DNA of 22,429 nucleotides from CAZLBV01 sp964557845 (GCA_964557845.1 CAZLBV010000345.1:1-22429); one strand, 5' to 3'. Shown: positions 1 through 9,573, numbered from the stretch's first letter. Program-made: numbers and translations. The notes: generated from the letters alone by a model not told the origin.

Positions 1-435
1 TATCTGTTGGGGAAGATCCCTTGAATCAAAAGCTCCCGTCTTTCCATCTCTGCTCTGCTTGACTCTGACATCGAGGTCAAGGCCGTTGACCTCAATAGAA
101 TCAAAGAGCCGCCCTCCTTTGCTAAGAAGAGAAAGAGTATCCCCCTTACCAGTTATAGCATCGATAGAAAGCTCGATGCGGCTACGAGTATCATCCATGT
201 AAAAACGGATTTTTTCTGCGTGGACATTGAAGGGAAAAAGGCCATAATCCAAACTGCCGATATCAACCGAAGCGTTTACTTTTTTTGAGATCCATTTCTC
301 CGCATAATTCTTTACCGTATTTTCACTGAAATATACATAGATCACGAATGCTAAGCACAGTAGAACGATCACAAGACAGACAGCGCCGCTGATAAGAATT
401 ATCTTTTTGAATTTTTTCCTAGCCGCTGTCTTCAT
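1..435 (-). CDS. AsmA-like protein, N-terminal 145 residues (runs off the left edge)
   Basis: The frame is open from ATG at 435 to the window edge, so only the N-terminus is visible. A lysine/arginine-rich start (residues 1-12) precedes one strong membrane segment at about 13-33. The pattern after it is typical of AsmA/DUF748-type proteins: a region of the type SEN-x-VKNYAEKWISKKVNASVDIGSLDYGLFPFNVHAEKI (about 38-73), where a short helix is followed by repeated beta strands. Known members are anchored in the inner membrane, project a long beta-rich groove into the periplasm, and are linked to outer-membrane assembly or lipid transport. That role is inferred from the family. No good Shine-Dalgarno lies before the ATG. 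The gene is divergent from the S9 peptidase at 533, with about 97 bp between starts. The AsmA assignment rests on N-terminal pattern only. Confidence 0.6.
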   Translation of the reverse strand, partial: MKTAARKKFKKIILISGAVCLVIVLLCLAFVIYVYFSENTVKNYAEKWISKKVNASVDIGSLDYGLFPFNVHAEKIRFYMDDTRSRIELSIDAITGKGDTLSLLSKGGRLFDSIEVNGLDLDVRVKQSRDGKTGAFDSRDLPQQI

Positions 436-473
436 AATAATATTGGCGGATCGTCTTTCTATAGTGTAACATA

Positions 474-502
474 TTGCATTCTTTTCCATAAAAATCTATC
501 AT
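474..502 (+). promoter_or_regulatory. Possible sigma-70 promoter for the S9 peptidase
   Basis: A weak -35 TTGCAT (474-479) is followed by a 17-base spacer and a good -10 TATCAT (497-502). Initiation near 509 would leave a 24-base leader that keeps the AGGAGG ribosome site at 522-527. The poor -35 keeps confidence low. Confidence 0.35.
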
Positions 503-532
503 TTTCTCTTAAAAATTAAACAGGAGGTTTAA

Positions 533-2602
533 TTGAAAAAAAGATTAAATATTTATTTTGTAATTTTTGTTTTTATGACCGTAATATTAACTGCAGAAGA
601 CAAAGCCTTACGCCCTATGACCGTTGACGATGCCCTGGATATGGTCCAAGTGAGAAACGCGCTTCTTACTCCTGAGGGAGATTGGGTGTTTTTTTCCAAA
701 ACAGAATTGGATTGGAAAAAGAATAAATACAACACCAAATACTACATGATCTCCTCTTCCGGCAAAGAAAAAGAATTTCAATACATAGGGGAAGATGGGG
801 GCAGTGCCTTTCAATTTTCCCCGGACGGGAAGTATCTATCCTTAAAACGAACCGTGGATGAACACAGTCAGATATTTATCATGCGGACTTCGGGCGGAGA
901 AGCCGTGCAGTTGACCAAGCATAAAAACAGCATCGGAGCTTATAAATGGTCTCTCGACTCCGGATCGATCTTTTTTATAGCCGATGAACCCAGAAGCGAA
1001 GAAGATGAAAAAAAATTTAAAGCCGGATACGACTCGATCTTTGTGGACGAAGGCCCCAACGGACAAACCGCAGGACACTGGAAAAATCTATGGGTTTTCG
1101 AGGTAAAAACCAAAAAAGAAACAAAACTTACGGATGAGGAATTTATTTTGGATAATTTCGATCTTTCCCATGATGGGAAATTTATCCTATTCACAGCCAG
1201 GACATCCAACCGGAGAAATGACCGGAATAAAAGCGAGATATATCTGTTCGATATCGCTTCTCAAGAAAAAATTCGTTTGACGGAAAATAATGTTCCCGAG
1301 AGCAACCTCCAGTGGGCTCCTGATGGTAAAAAATTCGCGTATCTAACCGTAGATAACAAGGAATGGCTGAATCGCAACACCAAGATCTTCCTAATGGAGA
1401 TCGATTCTAAAAAATCCCGTCTGCTCTCCGAAGGATTCGAAGGAAGCATCCGGAACATCACCTGGACTCCTGATTCAAAATTTTTATATTTCAATGCCCA
1501 GCAAAAGACAAATTCTAATCTGTATAAGATCGATGTTTCCAATGGAGAATGCCGGCAGATAACACAGATAACCGGAACTATGCAGGTTAACGGCTTTTCC
1601 CTGGACAGGTCAAAATTCCTCTACACTTTTTCCGATTATAAAACGCCTGCAGATCTTTATCTGGACAGCACAATTCAGTCGAATCCTCAGCGCCTCACTG
1701 ACGTCAATCCCTGGTTTGAAAAGGAAATATTGAAAGCCTCTATGAAACTTGTTCAATGGCAAAGCAAGAACGGTTTTGAGATCGAGGGGCTCCTTCACCT
1801 TCCTCCGGAATTTAAACAGGGAAACCCTCCCCCTCTAATCTTAAATATTCACGGAGGTCCGGCTGGATGTTTTGTCAACAGTTTCCGGCCTCATTATCAT
1901 ATCTATGCTGGTTTAGGCTATGCCTCTCTTTCTCCCAATGTCAGAGGAAGCAGCGGCTATACCGATGAATTGCGGGAAGGGAACACCATCCAGGCTGGTG
2001 ACGGAATTGGTTCCGGGGATTATTGGGATCTTATAAACGGCATCGATTACGTCATCGAAGAAGGATACACAGACCCTGACCGTTTATCTCTTAAAGGTTG
2101 GAGTTATGGCGGGATCCTCGGAGGATGGACAATTACCCAGACGGACAGATTTAAAGCCGCCTCCATCGGTGCTGGAGTCTATGACTGGACTTCTGAATAC
2201 GGACCAGGATTTAATTATGACGTGCGTCTCTGGCATATAGGCGGCACACCCTGGGATAATCCTGAAGGTTATCGCCGCCAATCCGCTTTTACCCATGTTA
2301 AAAATGTGACGACTCCTACCTTGCTCATCCATGGCATGCGGGATACAACTGACACCGAATCTCAGAGTATGCTTTTCTTCACCGCTCTAAAAGATATTGG
2401 CAAAGCCCCGGTACGCTATCTCCGGGTACCCAGAGAACCACACGGTTTTCGCGAGCCACGCCATCAAAGAACACGCGATATCGAGGAAATAAAATGGATG
2501 CAGAAACATGTCCTCGGAATCGAATGGACACCTTGGGAGCGTCCGGAGGATAAAGATTCAGAAGCAAAAGAGAAGAAATCGGAAAAAGAAAAAATAAACT
2601 GA
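533..2602 (+). CDS. Exported S9 family peptidase (DPP/acylaminoacyl-peptidase type)
   Basis: Serine peptidase of the prolyl oligopeptidase clan, 689 residues. Residues 1-21 form a signal peptide (KKR, hydrophobic core, ending LTA). A beta-propeller with several PD40-type blades follows at about 40-390, with motifs such as FSPDGKYLSL, WAPDGKKFAYL and WTPDSKFLYF. The alpha/beta-hydrolase domain occupies about 410-665. The catalytic triad can be placed: Ser524 in GWSYGG, Asp604 in HGMRDTTD and His637 in REPHGF. The C-terminal 20 residues are a charged Glu/Lys tail. Family members remove dipeptides or acylated residues from oligopeptides. Here it probably acts in the periplasm or outside the cell. 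The start is TTG at 533, chosen because AGGAGG (522-527) lies five bases upstream and the signal peptide begins there. Exact specificity cannot be read from the sequence. Confidence 0.93.
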   Translation: MKKRLNIYFVIFVFMTVILTAEDKALRPMTVDDALDMVQVRNALLTPEGDWVFFSKTELDWKKNKYNTKYYMISSSGKEKEFQYIGEDGGSAFQFSPDGKYLSLKRTVDEHSQIFIMRTSGGEAVQLTKHKNSIGAYKWSLDSGSIFFIADEPRSEEDEKKFKAGYDSIFVDEGPNGQTAGHWKNLWVFEVKTKKETKLTDEEFILDNFDLSHDGKFILFTARTSNRRNDRNKSEIYLFDIASQEKIRLTENNVPESNLQWAPDGKKFAYLTVDNKEWLNRNTKIFLMEIDSKKSRLLSEGFEGSIRNITWTPDSKFLYFNAQQKTNSNLYKIDVSNGECRQITQITGTMQVNGFSLDRSKFLYTFSDYKTPADLYLDSTIQSNPQRLTDVNPWFEKEILKASMKLVQWQSKNGFEIEGLLHLPPEFKQGNPPPLILNIHGGPAGCFVNSFRPHYHIYAGLGYASLSPNVRGSSGYTDELREGNTIQAGDGIGSGDYWDLINGIDYVIEEGYTDPDRLSLKGWSYGGILGGWTITQTDRFKAASIGAGVYDWTSEYGPGFNYDVRLWHIGGTPWDNPEGYRRQSAFTHVKNVTTPTLLIHGMRDTTDTESQSMLFFTALKDIGKAPVRYLRVPREPHGFREPRHQRTRDIEEIKWMQKHVLGIEWTPWERPEDKDSEAKEKKSEKEKIN

Positions 2603-2635
2603 TAAAATAGAGCCGAAATAATTTAGACGAGATGG

Positions 2636-5600
2636 TTACTTGCCGATAGATAAAAATTTTACATTAGGTTTATACGCCTCAAACATTCTCACGGTTTCAG
2701 GATGGCATGTAAAAAATATAACTTGATGCTCCTGGGCTAATTCCTTTACCGCCTGGCTTGCTGCCTTTGCCCGTTTTGGATCAAAGTTAACCAGGATATC
2801 ATCGAATATTATTGGTAAGGATTCTGACCGCTGGCTGACTTCCCGGATAAATCCAAAACGAAGAGACAGATACAGCTGCTCAGCTGTTCCCCGGCTCAAT
2901 TCTTGGATCTCTCTTCGTATGTTATCCTTTTTTGTCTCAACGAAAATAGGGTTTTCATCCAGAGGGGCATAGATCTTTGAATAGGTTTCTAAGGTCATCA
3001 AAGAAAAAAAACGCTGGGCTTCTTTGACCACTTCCGGTTGTCTTTCTTTTTCATAATTTTCTACGGCCTTCTTCAGAACAAAACGCGCCAGGGTCAAAAC
3101 TGTCCAAAGATCAGATCTATCCCTTAGCTCTTCCAATTTTAACTCATAAGACATCCGTAAACGGGAGCTCTCTTCTTCCTGTTTTAAATATTCGATCTGA
3201 TTGTTTAAACTTCCCCGGCTCTCTTTGAGTTTATCCCGTTCCTCATCGATGTCTCTCAGAGCTGCCTCCAGTTTTTCCCTTTCTGCTTCAAGGGCTTCCG
3301 GCTCCGCTTCCGCCAATTCCTGCAGGAATCTGGAATAGGATTCTCCCTCGCCGCTGATTTTTTTTATATTTTCCTGGGACCGAAGTATCTCTTGGTCAAG
3401 ACGAGTTTTTTCCTCCCAAAAATCAGCCATTTCCCTGAACTCCTGTTCAGAATTTACACCGGCCTTCTCTAACAGCAGCTTAACAGCTTTTTCTTTTTCC
3501 TGTTTTTTTTCTCTTAAATTTTTCAATCCAGTCCCTAATTTTTCCTGGTTGATTTTTAAGTGGTCCAGATCTCTTTTATTTTTCAACGCCTGATCTAATC
3601 CAGAAGCAAGTTTTTCCATCTTGATCAAAACATTATTTTTTTCTGTTGATGGATCCACTCCGGCTGCTTTGATCAGATCGTTTACTTCCTTTTCATATCT
3701 TTGGATCGAATTTTCTGTTTTTCTCACCTTTTCCTCAAGGGAATAAATATTTTTGAGCTGTTCTTTTACTGCTTTGATAGAGGTAAAAATTTCCATAACT
3801 CCTTCAGGAGACATGCCTTTATCCAGGCCTGAATCAACCAGCCAACTATCCCAATCCTCCTGAATTTTCGCATAATCCTGTCTGAGTTTTTTTGAATGCC
3901 GCTCTATCCTATCATGCTCTGATCTAAGCTGATCCAGCTCATTCTCCAGCTTGTTTATTTCTTTTTGCTTTTCATTATAACTGCGAATCGCTTGTAATCT
4001 CTCCTGCAGATCAATATCCAGCTCTTCCATCTGTTCTGGGGCTGGGATCCGGTCAAAACCACATTTTTCCGCCTCTTTTAAAATCTCTCCACGAAAAGAC
4101 TTGATCTTTTCCCTTAACTGGTGAATATCCAGAGCCTGCCCGGAGAAAGAATAAATTCCATCCTCAATTTTTTCAAATCTACTTTCTGTTTTTTCTGAGC
4201 TTATTGTTCGGCTTTTTTTCCGGCTAAAAAAATAATAGATCACAGTAAATAAGATAATGGCCGAGAGGATTCCTATTCCGGCCCTTAAACTTTTCTGAAA
4301 AGCCGAAAAAATAAAATAGCCGCTTATACTCAGCATCAAGATAAATAAAGCGACTATAAGCTCTCTCGGAAAAACACTGGTCTTCCACATTCCTGCTCTT
4401 TTGAAAGATTGAAGATCAGCTTCCAAACCCAAAAGCTTGGGGAGTTTGATCCGTAAGGATTTCAAAGAAGATTTTCTGTTTATTAAATCCTCTTCTTTGA
4501 TACCCGGCTGCTTTAGATCTTTCAGGTTTTCCAGCATTTTTTTATGATCCTGCCGGATCTTTTCCACCTGGTTTTCAACCCTCTTTTTTTCTCTTTCCAG
4601 ATCCTGGATCAGATCTTCCCTATTTTGCATCTCACGCCGTATTCCGCGCACCTTTTCATTTATGGGAATGGAAACATCAAAGTTAAGCGCTTTTTCAGCG
4701 GTCCAATCTGATCCGATCTCTTTTAAAGAGCTATCTACAGCTGACTGCAGATTCTTTTGCTTTTCCAATAATACCGGCAGATCCTCAAGGTCAGACCTAA
4801 ATTTTCCCTCTTCTTTCTGCACAGCCAGAATTTTATCTTTCAAAGATATGATCTTATCGTTCACATCCAGTTGGGAGATCTGGAAATTAGTTTGTTCCAA
4901 TTCTTCGGATCTTTTAGCGATCTCTTCATCTAAATCCCGGATAAGGGCAGCATTCAAATCCAGCATTTCTTTTCCTTTATCAGGGAAACTGGTTATATAA
5001 GGGAGTCTGGACAACCTGACTTCCGAATCACGTAGTCGTCGCCAGTCCTCCCAAGCCGACAAAAGATTCCTGGTGTGATTCAAATTTTTTGTGATGTTTA
5101 GTCTTGTCAACTCTGTCTGTGTTATCTTTTTTGATAATTTTATTAACTCCTCATGGAGATGATCGAACTTTTCTACATTTCCCATTATCTCTTTTAATTT
5201 CAGATCAATATCTCTTATTTGCTTAAATAATAGATTGATCTCCGGCTTGCTTCCCTGGAGCAGATACAGTTCGCCTCTTTCTTTATCCAGGCTTCTGATC
5301 AATTCAGAAATAGCCCGTCCTCCAGTTCCGGTTCCGGCACTGTAGAGACGTTCCTTTACTTCATCACTATCAAGGGTTTGAAAGTCCTGGAGTTCGGACA
5401 GCCCGAAAGCATATACATTGCTATAAATATGCTCATTGGCATGTCCGAGCTTCCGACTGAATCCACTCATTTCTATTCGTTTTCCCTTAGAATCAATAAT
5501 GGATTCTTTTTCCGTTCCTTCCGAAAACCGCTCGATGGTATAGACATCCCCATCTCTCGATTGCAAAAGGAGCCTCCCCCCATGCCTTCCTCCTTTAAGG

Positions 5601-5788
5601 GCAGGATAAGGATTACGTCTAGTTCTTCTATCCGGGAAGCCAAAGAGAATCCTTCGGACAAACTCAAGCAAAGTCGATTTGCCGGACTCATTCATACCGG
5701 TGAACACATTAAGCCCACTGGACAGATCTCTGATCTTAAGATCTTTGAAAATTCCAAATCCGTCTATGTGAATCTCTTTAATCCACAT
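2636..5788 (-). CDS. yhaN: SMC/Rad50-like ATPase of the YhaN (SbcC-like) type
   Basis: A 1050-residue ABC-type ATPase with split nucleotide-binding halves. Walker A is GMNESGKST (31-39). The signature motif begins LSRGTAEQ (about 964) and Walker B is IIFDD (993-997), followed by the usual D-loop and a switch histidine in TCHPE. Long coiled coils fill about 165-460 and 530-900. The middle, where SbcC/Rad50 carry a zinc hook, instead has two hydrophobic segments (about 476-496 and 502-521), as in Bacillus YhaN. Such proteins pair with a phosphoesterase and process DNA ends. Consistent with this, the partner gene lies directly upstream: its TGA and this ATG overlap by one base (TGATG, 5790-5786), with a GGAG ribosome site inside the upstream gene, so translation is probably coupled. 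The domain evidence is strong, but the exact DNA substrate is unknown. Confidence 0.92.
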   Translation of the reverse strand: MWIKEIHIDGFGIFKDLKIRDLSSGLNVFTGMNESGKSTLLEFVRRILFGFPDRRTRRNPYPALKGGRHGGRLLLQSRDGDVYTIERFSEGTEKESIIDSKGKRIEMSGFSRKLGHANEHIYSNVYAFGLSELQDFQTLDSDEVKERLYSAGTGTGGRAISELIRSLDKERGELYLLQGSKPEINLLFKQIRDIDLKLKEIMGNVEKFDHLHEELIKLSKKITQTELTRLNITKNLNHTRNLLSAWEDWRRLRDSEVRLSRLPYITSFPDKGKEMLDLNAALIRDLDEEIAKRSEELEQTNFQISQLDVNDKIISLKDKILAVQKEEGKFRSDLEDLPVLLEKQKNLQSAVDSSLKEIGSDWTAEKALNFDVSIPINEKVRGIRREMQNREDLIQDLEREKKRVENQVEKIRQDHKKMLENLKDLKQPGIKEEDLINRKSSLKSLRIKLPKLLGLEADLQSFKRAGMWKTSVFPRELIVALFILMLSISGYFIFSAFQKSLRAGIGILSAIILFTVIYYFFSRKKSRTISSEKTESRFEKIEDGIYSFSGQALDIHQLREKIKSFRGEILKEAEKCGFDRIPAPEQMEELDIDLQERLQAIRSYNEKQKEINKLENELDQLRSEHDRIERHSKKLRQDYAKIQEDWDSWLVDSGLDKGMSPEGVMEIFTSIKAVKEQLKNIYSLEEKVRKTENSIQRYEKEVNDLIKAAGVDPSTEKNNVLIKMEKLASGLDQALKNKRDLDHLKINQEKLGTGLKNLREKKQEKEKAVKLLLEKAGVNSEQEFREMADFWEEKTRLDQEILRSQENIKKISGEGESYSRFLQELAEAEPEALEAEREKLEAALRDIDEERDKLKESRGSLNNQIEYLKQEEESSRLRMSYELKLEELRDRSDLWTVLTLARFVLKKAVENYEKERQPEVVKEAQRFFSLMTLETYSKIYAPLDENPIFVETKKDNIRREIQELSRGTAEQLYLSLRFGFIREVSQRSESLPIIFDDILVNFDPKRAKAASQAVKELAQEHQVIFFTCHPETVRMFEAYKPNVKFLSIGK

Positions 5789-7062
5789 CAGGAATCACTC
5801 CGTAAGATCCGGTCCAAACAGATGGATTCGGCCTTTTTCAGCATAGAAGTCAACCGCTCATCATCGGGGAATTCTAAATATTTTCTTCCACCGGGAGAAC
5901 CATAAAGCGATTCCAGATCTTTACTGATCTGATCCCGGAGCTCTTGATCGCGGGGCATCTCCTCAAACATCTTGAGCAAACTGCCGATGAAATCATCCCG
6001 TTTGATCAAAGAATCCCGGTCCAAGGGCGGATGCGTTAGATTTTTTAAGCTTTCTATCCAGATAAAAGGAGTTTCGCCCTTCTCAAATTCTCTTAATTCA
6101 AGCATAAGATCATCGAGAACTCCTTTCTTTGCTAAAAAGGAATAAAGCACACCTCTGCCTTTAAGAAGAAGCCGGCAAACAATTGGCCTGCCGTCTGATC
6201 TTTGCCTGATATCTTCGATACAACTGTAAAGTCTTGTCAGCAGTTCCTTTTCCTCTGGAATATCATCGATGTAAAATTCTTCTACCGACCATCTGACCGC
6301 ATCGGTTTCAACAAATTCATAACTGATATTTCTTTCCGGAGTGACCTCAACCAAATAACATCCCCGGGGGCCGGTCTCACCGGGATGCAGTCCTTGCGGG
6401 TTACCCGGATAAATAACCACTGGGTCCTCTTTGTTTAGCACCTGCCGGTTATGGACATGCCCTAAGGCCCAATAGTCAACATTTCTGGAGATCAGGTCGT
6501 TTAAGCTGCAGGGAGAATACGGCTCATGACCGCTGCTCCCTTGCACCAGGCAGTGGAGCAGGCCGATCGAAAAAACATCTTTAGCTTGACCCGATCTCTT
6601 CGGAAAATTCCGGCTCAAATTAGATGTAATCTTCCTGGTGGAAAAACTGATGCCGTGTATGACTGAAGCCTGCTCACCCTGGTTCTCGACAGTAACCGAT
6701 TCTACTTTTTTACCTGAAAAAATGTACACATTCTCAGGCCAGTCAAGATTGGCCGACCAGCCATCTAAAGGGTCATGGTTACCATGGGCAATAAAGACTT
6801 TAATGCCAGCATCCCTCAGTCTTAACAATTCGTTTCTAAATCTCAATTGAGCTCTTAGGCTTCTGTTTTCTCCATCGTATACATCCCCGGCAATCAAGAG
6901 AAAGAGCACATTCTTTTTTATACAGAGATCTGTGATGGACCTAAAAGCGTTGAAAGTGGCTTCAATAAGAGAATGGCTTACGTCTTGATCGATCTCAGAG
7001 ATTCCTCTAAAGGGACTATCCAGATGAAGATCTGAGGTATGGATAAACTTAAATGCTTTCAT
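5788..7062 (-). CDS. yhaO: Metallophosphoesterase, YhaO/SbcD-like DNA nuclease subunit
   Basis: A 424-residue calcineurin-like phosphoesterase. The two-metal motifs are in order: DLH (11-13) in HTSDLHLDSPF, GD (59-60) in IAGDVYD, GNHD (94-97), His170 in GLLHC, and GHVH (201-204) in DYWALGHVHNR. The motif spacing and the phrase following His170 (GSSGHEPYSPC) match YhaO more closely than Escherichia coli SbcD. Residues from about 260 onward form the C-terminal capping and ATPase-docking region. It is expected to supply the Mn-dependent nuclease activity of a complex with the YhaN-like ATPase encoded immediately downstream with a one-base overlap. The start at 7062 is the only ATG placed before the first metal motif, although no clear Shine-Dalgarno is seen. 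The gene is divergent from the M1 peptidase. A TTGCGG / 18 bp / CATAAT arrangement on the minus strand (about 7110-7080) is a possible promoter. Confidence 0.92.
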   Translation of the reverse strand: MKAFKFIHTSDLHLDSPFRGISEIDQDVSHSLIEATFNAFRSITDLCIKKNVLFLLIAGDVYDGENRSLRAQLRFRNELLRLRDAGIKVFIAHGNHDPLDGWSANLDWPENVYIFSGKKVESVTVENQGEQASVIHGISFSTRKITSNLSRNFPKRSGQAKDVFSIGLLHCLVQGSSGHEPYSPCSLNDLISRNVDYWALGHVHNRQVLNKEDPVVIYPGNPQGLHPGETGPRGCYLVEVTPERNISYEFVETDAVRWSVEEFYIDDIPEEKELLTRLYSCIEDIRQRSDGRPIVCRLLLKGRGVLYSFLAKKGVLDDLMLELREFEKGETPFIWIESLKNLTHPPLDRDSLIKRDDFIGSLLKMFEEMPRDQELRDQISKDLESLYGSPGGRKYLEFPDDERLTSMLKKAESICLDRILRSDS

Positions 7063-7142
7063 AAATCTATTGCTTTGTTTATTATGCCACCATCAGCAGC
7101 ATAACCGCAACATTTATCCTTAAAGATAAAAGAATCACACTA

Positions 7143-7151
7143 TGCTATAAT
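7143..7151 (+). promoter_or_regulatory. Extended -10 promoter for the M1 peptidase
   Basis: TGCTATAAT gives a consensus -10 (TATAAT, 7146-7151) with the TGn extension. No convincing -35 is present at 16-18 bp. Initiation would be near 7158, leaving only about 13 bases before the ATG at 7171 and no ribosome site. Confidence 0.5.
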
Positions 7152-7170
7152 ATTTTACGAACGCTCAGTC

Positions 7171-8841
7171 ATGAGATTAGCCATGCGACAAAAAAAACCG
7201 GCCTTTTTTATCCTGTTTTTACTTTTTGTGTCTTCTGTTTCAGCCCAAACAATCCCCTATTCTCAGATAAACTCAAAGCATGATTTCCGGATAACCCAGG
7301 AACAGCTCCCCGAACATAATTTCGATATACTCCACTATGCTTTTCACTGGAAGATCAGTCCGGAGGATAATTTTATCCGTGGGAAAGCCGATATCCTCTC
7401 TAAAAGTTTAGATAATACTCTCCAGGAGATCATACTTCATCTCGATCAATCGATGGAAGTTGAAACAGTTATCCAAAATTCAGCTCCTCTTGGATTCGTT
7501 CATCAGGATGGGCTGCTTTTCATTTCTCTCGACAGGATCTATCCAGAACAGGAAAATTTCCTGGTCTCAATTGTCTACCAAGGGTATCCAGAAAAAGGAT
7601 TATATTTCGGCTCTCATGATAACTTTCCGATTGTTTGGAGCCTGGATGAACCCTCCCTGGCAAGATATTGGTTTCCAAGTTATGACCATCCTTCCGACAA
7701 AGCAACGGCTGAGATCAGGGTAACCGTGCCCAACTCATTCTATGTGGTTTCCAATGGGACCGAAGTATTGGTCAATGCCCAAAAAAACGGTATCCGTACT
7801 TTTTTCTGGAGGGAAAACTACCCTATTGCGACATATTTGATCTCAATTGCCGCCACGAATTACCAAATTTTTACCGACTATTATTCTTCTGGAATTAAGC
7901 TTATGCCGGTTATATTTTATGTTTATCCCGAAATACTCACGAAAGCTAAGGAAAGTTTTAATTCAACCGTATCCATGATCGAATTTTTTGCACGAAAATT
8001 CGGAGAATACCCCTTTATCAGGGAAAAATATGGGATGGCCGTCATACCTGAAGGCACGGCTATGGAGCATCAAACCTGTACCTCCTATCCTGCTGTATAT
8101 GTTGACGGCTCCCATTCCTGGGATTGGCTTATCGCTCATGAACTGGCACACCAATGGTGGGGAGATCTCATCACTCCTTTAGAGTGGGCGGATATCTGGC
8201 TTAACGAAGGATTCGCGACTTACTCGGATGCTCTCTGGCATGAAGAGATCTACGGCAAAGCCGGACTAAAAGCCAGAATGAAGGATTTCAAACGAGCCTA
8301 TATTGAACTTTACAATGGTCCAGATCATCCTATCTACGATCCTCCCTCCGGTTATCTGTTCAGCACGATCGAATATGAAAAAGCAGCCTGGGTGCTGCAT
8401 ATGCTTCGTTTCGTTATGGGGGATGACCGGTTCTGGAAATCATTAGAGGTTTATGCTGAAAAATTTGCTTATTCCAACGCTTCTACAGAGGATTTTAAAA
8501 AAGTATGCGAACTGGTTTATGAAAACGATTTAACCTGGTTTTTTAACCAATGGATCTATGAGCCTGGTTATCCGGTGTTTGAATTCGGCTGGGGCTGCAA
8601 CCCCCAAAATCTTACTACTGTTATCATATATCAACAAGCGCATAATTGGTTTGTAACGCCTGTTGACCTCAAATTCGAGTTTCCAGCTTCAACTATATAC
8701 AAAAGAATTTGGATAGACAGCCCAATAGAATACATAACTTTTTCTTTTAACGAACGTCCTTTAAATATCGAGTTGGATCCAGACGAATGGATTTTATGTA
8801 AGATCCTTCCCTATAAAAAAAAGGGGCCTATAAAACGTTGA
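7171..8841 (+). CDS. Exported M1 family zinc metallopeptidase
   Basis: A gluzincin aminopeptidase of 556 residues. The signal peptide covers about 1-25 (basic start, hydrophobic core, VSA before Gln26). The N-terminal beta domain is about 50-245. The catalytic domain carries the exopeptidase motif GTAMEH (295-300, matching GxMEN), the zinc site HELAH (323-327) with the third ligand Glu346 after 18 residues, and the transition-state tyrosine Tyr402 in IEYEKAAWVL. Family members trim N-terminal residues from peptides. At 556 residues it lacks the large C-terminal helical domain of long (about 850-residue) M1 enzymes such as PepN. It probably works in the periplasm on peptides released by the neighbouring secreted proteases. 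A second possible ATG lies at 7183. The 7171 start is kept because it is first after the promoter, but neither start has a clear ribosome site. Confidence 0.93.
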   Translation: MRLAMRQKKPAFFILFLLFVSSVSAQTIPYSQINSKHDFRITQEQLPEHNFDILHYAFHWKISPEDNFIRGKADILSKSLDNTLQEIILHLDQSMEVETVIQNSAPLGFVHQDGLLFISLDRIYPEQENFLVSIVYQGYPEKGLYFGSHDNFPIVWSLDEPSLARYWFPSYDHPSDKATAEIRVTVPNSFYVVSNGTEVLVNAQKNGIRTFFWRENYPIATYLISIAATNYQIFTDYYSSGIKLMPVIFYVYPEILTKAKESFNSTVSMIEFFARKFGEYPFIREKYGMAVIPEGTAMEHQTCTSYPAVYVDGSHSWDWLIAHELAHQWWGDLITPLEWADIWLNEGFATYSDALWHEEIYGKAGLKARMKDFKRAYIELYNGPDHPIYDPPSGYLFSTIEYEKAAWVLHMLRFVMGDDRFWKSLEVYAEKFAYSNASTEDFKKVCELVYENDLTWFFNQWIYEPGYPVFEFGWGCNPQNLTTVIIYQQAHNWFVTPVDLKFEFPASTIYKRIWIDSPIEYITFSFNERPLNIELDPDEWILCKILPYKKKGPIKR

Positions 8842-8888
8842 AATTTTCCTATTCTTTTTTTGTCTTATGCAGCCTGAATTATTCACAT

Positions 8889-9398
8889 CTAGATCCCGGG
8901 AAATATTTTTTTCAACAGAGAGTAAGATTCAGGATACAGCTCATCTAAACTCACATATCTCCATTCGGCATAGCTGACTTTCCAACTGCCATCATTTTTA
9001 ACAAAACGGATCTTTAATCTGTAATTATCTAAAGCAGCTTTAATCAGTTTTCTGATCAATTTGGCGGCTCCTGAAGATATGGCTATTTCGGTCTGGATAT
9101 CCGCCTCTCCAGCGAGTGCTCGATCAATCCTCGTTCCCAACACATGGATCACCGGATTAGAATAGTTATTTATATAATTTAACAGAAATTCCTTGGTTTC
9201 TTTTTTTCGTCTCCCCTGGAAATCAGAATAACCCTCATCAAAATACAACATCAAACCGTCCATGTCTTTTTTCTCAGCCAGTTTTACCATTTCCTCCATT
9301 AATCCTGAAAATACATCTCTATCGCTTCTAGGAGAACAACTTACAACTATCAGCCCCAGAAGAATGATAATCGTAATCAGATATGTGTTCAGTCTCAA
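8889..9398 (-). CDS. Small lipoprotein with an NTF2-like fold (putative)
   Basis: 169 residues beginning at TTG (9398), chosen because GGAG lies eight bases upstream and a complete lipoprotein signal follows. The hydrophobic stretch (about 7-20) ends in the lipobox VVSC, with the lipidated cysteine at about 21. The mature part starts with a helix of the type MVKLAEKKDMDGLMLYF, then a run of predicted strands, then LKIRFVKNDGSWKVSYAEW near the C-terminus. This layout is that of SnoaL/NTF2-like domains that bind small ligands or sit in envelope proteins. No catalytic residues can be named. It is convergent with the M1 gene (48 bp between stops), with no strong terminator between them. The lipoprotein call is firm, but the NTF2 call is an inference from pattern. 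Confidence 0.7.
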   Translation of the reverse strand: MRLNTYLITIIILLGLIVVSCSPRSDRDVFSGLMEEMVKLAEKKDMDGLMLYFDEGYSDFQGRRKKETKEFLLNYINNYSNPVIHVLGTRIDRALAGEADIQTEIAISSGAAKLIRKLIKAALDNYRLKIRFVKNDGSWKVSYAEWRYVSLDELYPESYSLLKKIFPGI

Positions 9399-9525
9399 TT
9401 TTATTTCTCCACTATAAGTAATGACTGTAAAAAAACTTATTTACTATGTAAAAATATTTTTTCCCATTCTTGCTTAAAGTCTGTTATTAGTCAAGAACAA
9501 CCGGAGAAATTCCCTTTAAATAAAA

Positions 9526-9541
9526 TGGCATCATTTTTGCA
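9526..9541 (+). promoter_or_regulatory. Sigma-54 promoter in the 9.5 kb intergenic region
   Basis: TGGCATCATTTTTGCA matches the sigma-54 (RpoN) consensus TGGCAC-N5-TTGCA. The invariant GG (9527-9528) and GC (9539-9540) are exactly ten bases apart. Initiation would be near 9552. An activator-type inverted repeat could be TTCTTG/CAAGAA about 60 bp upstream, but that is weak. Confidence 0.6.
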
Positions 9542-9573
9542 GTAGTTTGATCCTTAGGGATAGGAAGAATAAA

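Noticed and set aside
5378..5905. 175-codon plus-strand frame over the YhaO/YhaN junction
   Set aside because: It is antisense to two genes with complete motifs. Its composition is the mirror of theirs.
7095..7112. Sigma-54-like site on the minus strand before the YhaO gene (GG ... TTGC)
   Set aside because: The GG to GC spacing is nine bases, not ten, which abolishes recognition in known systems.
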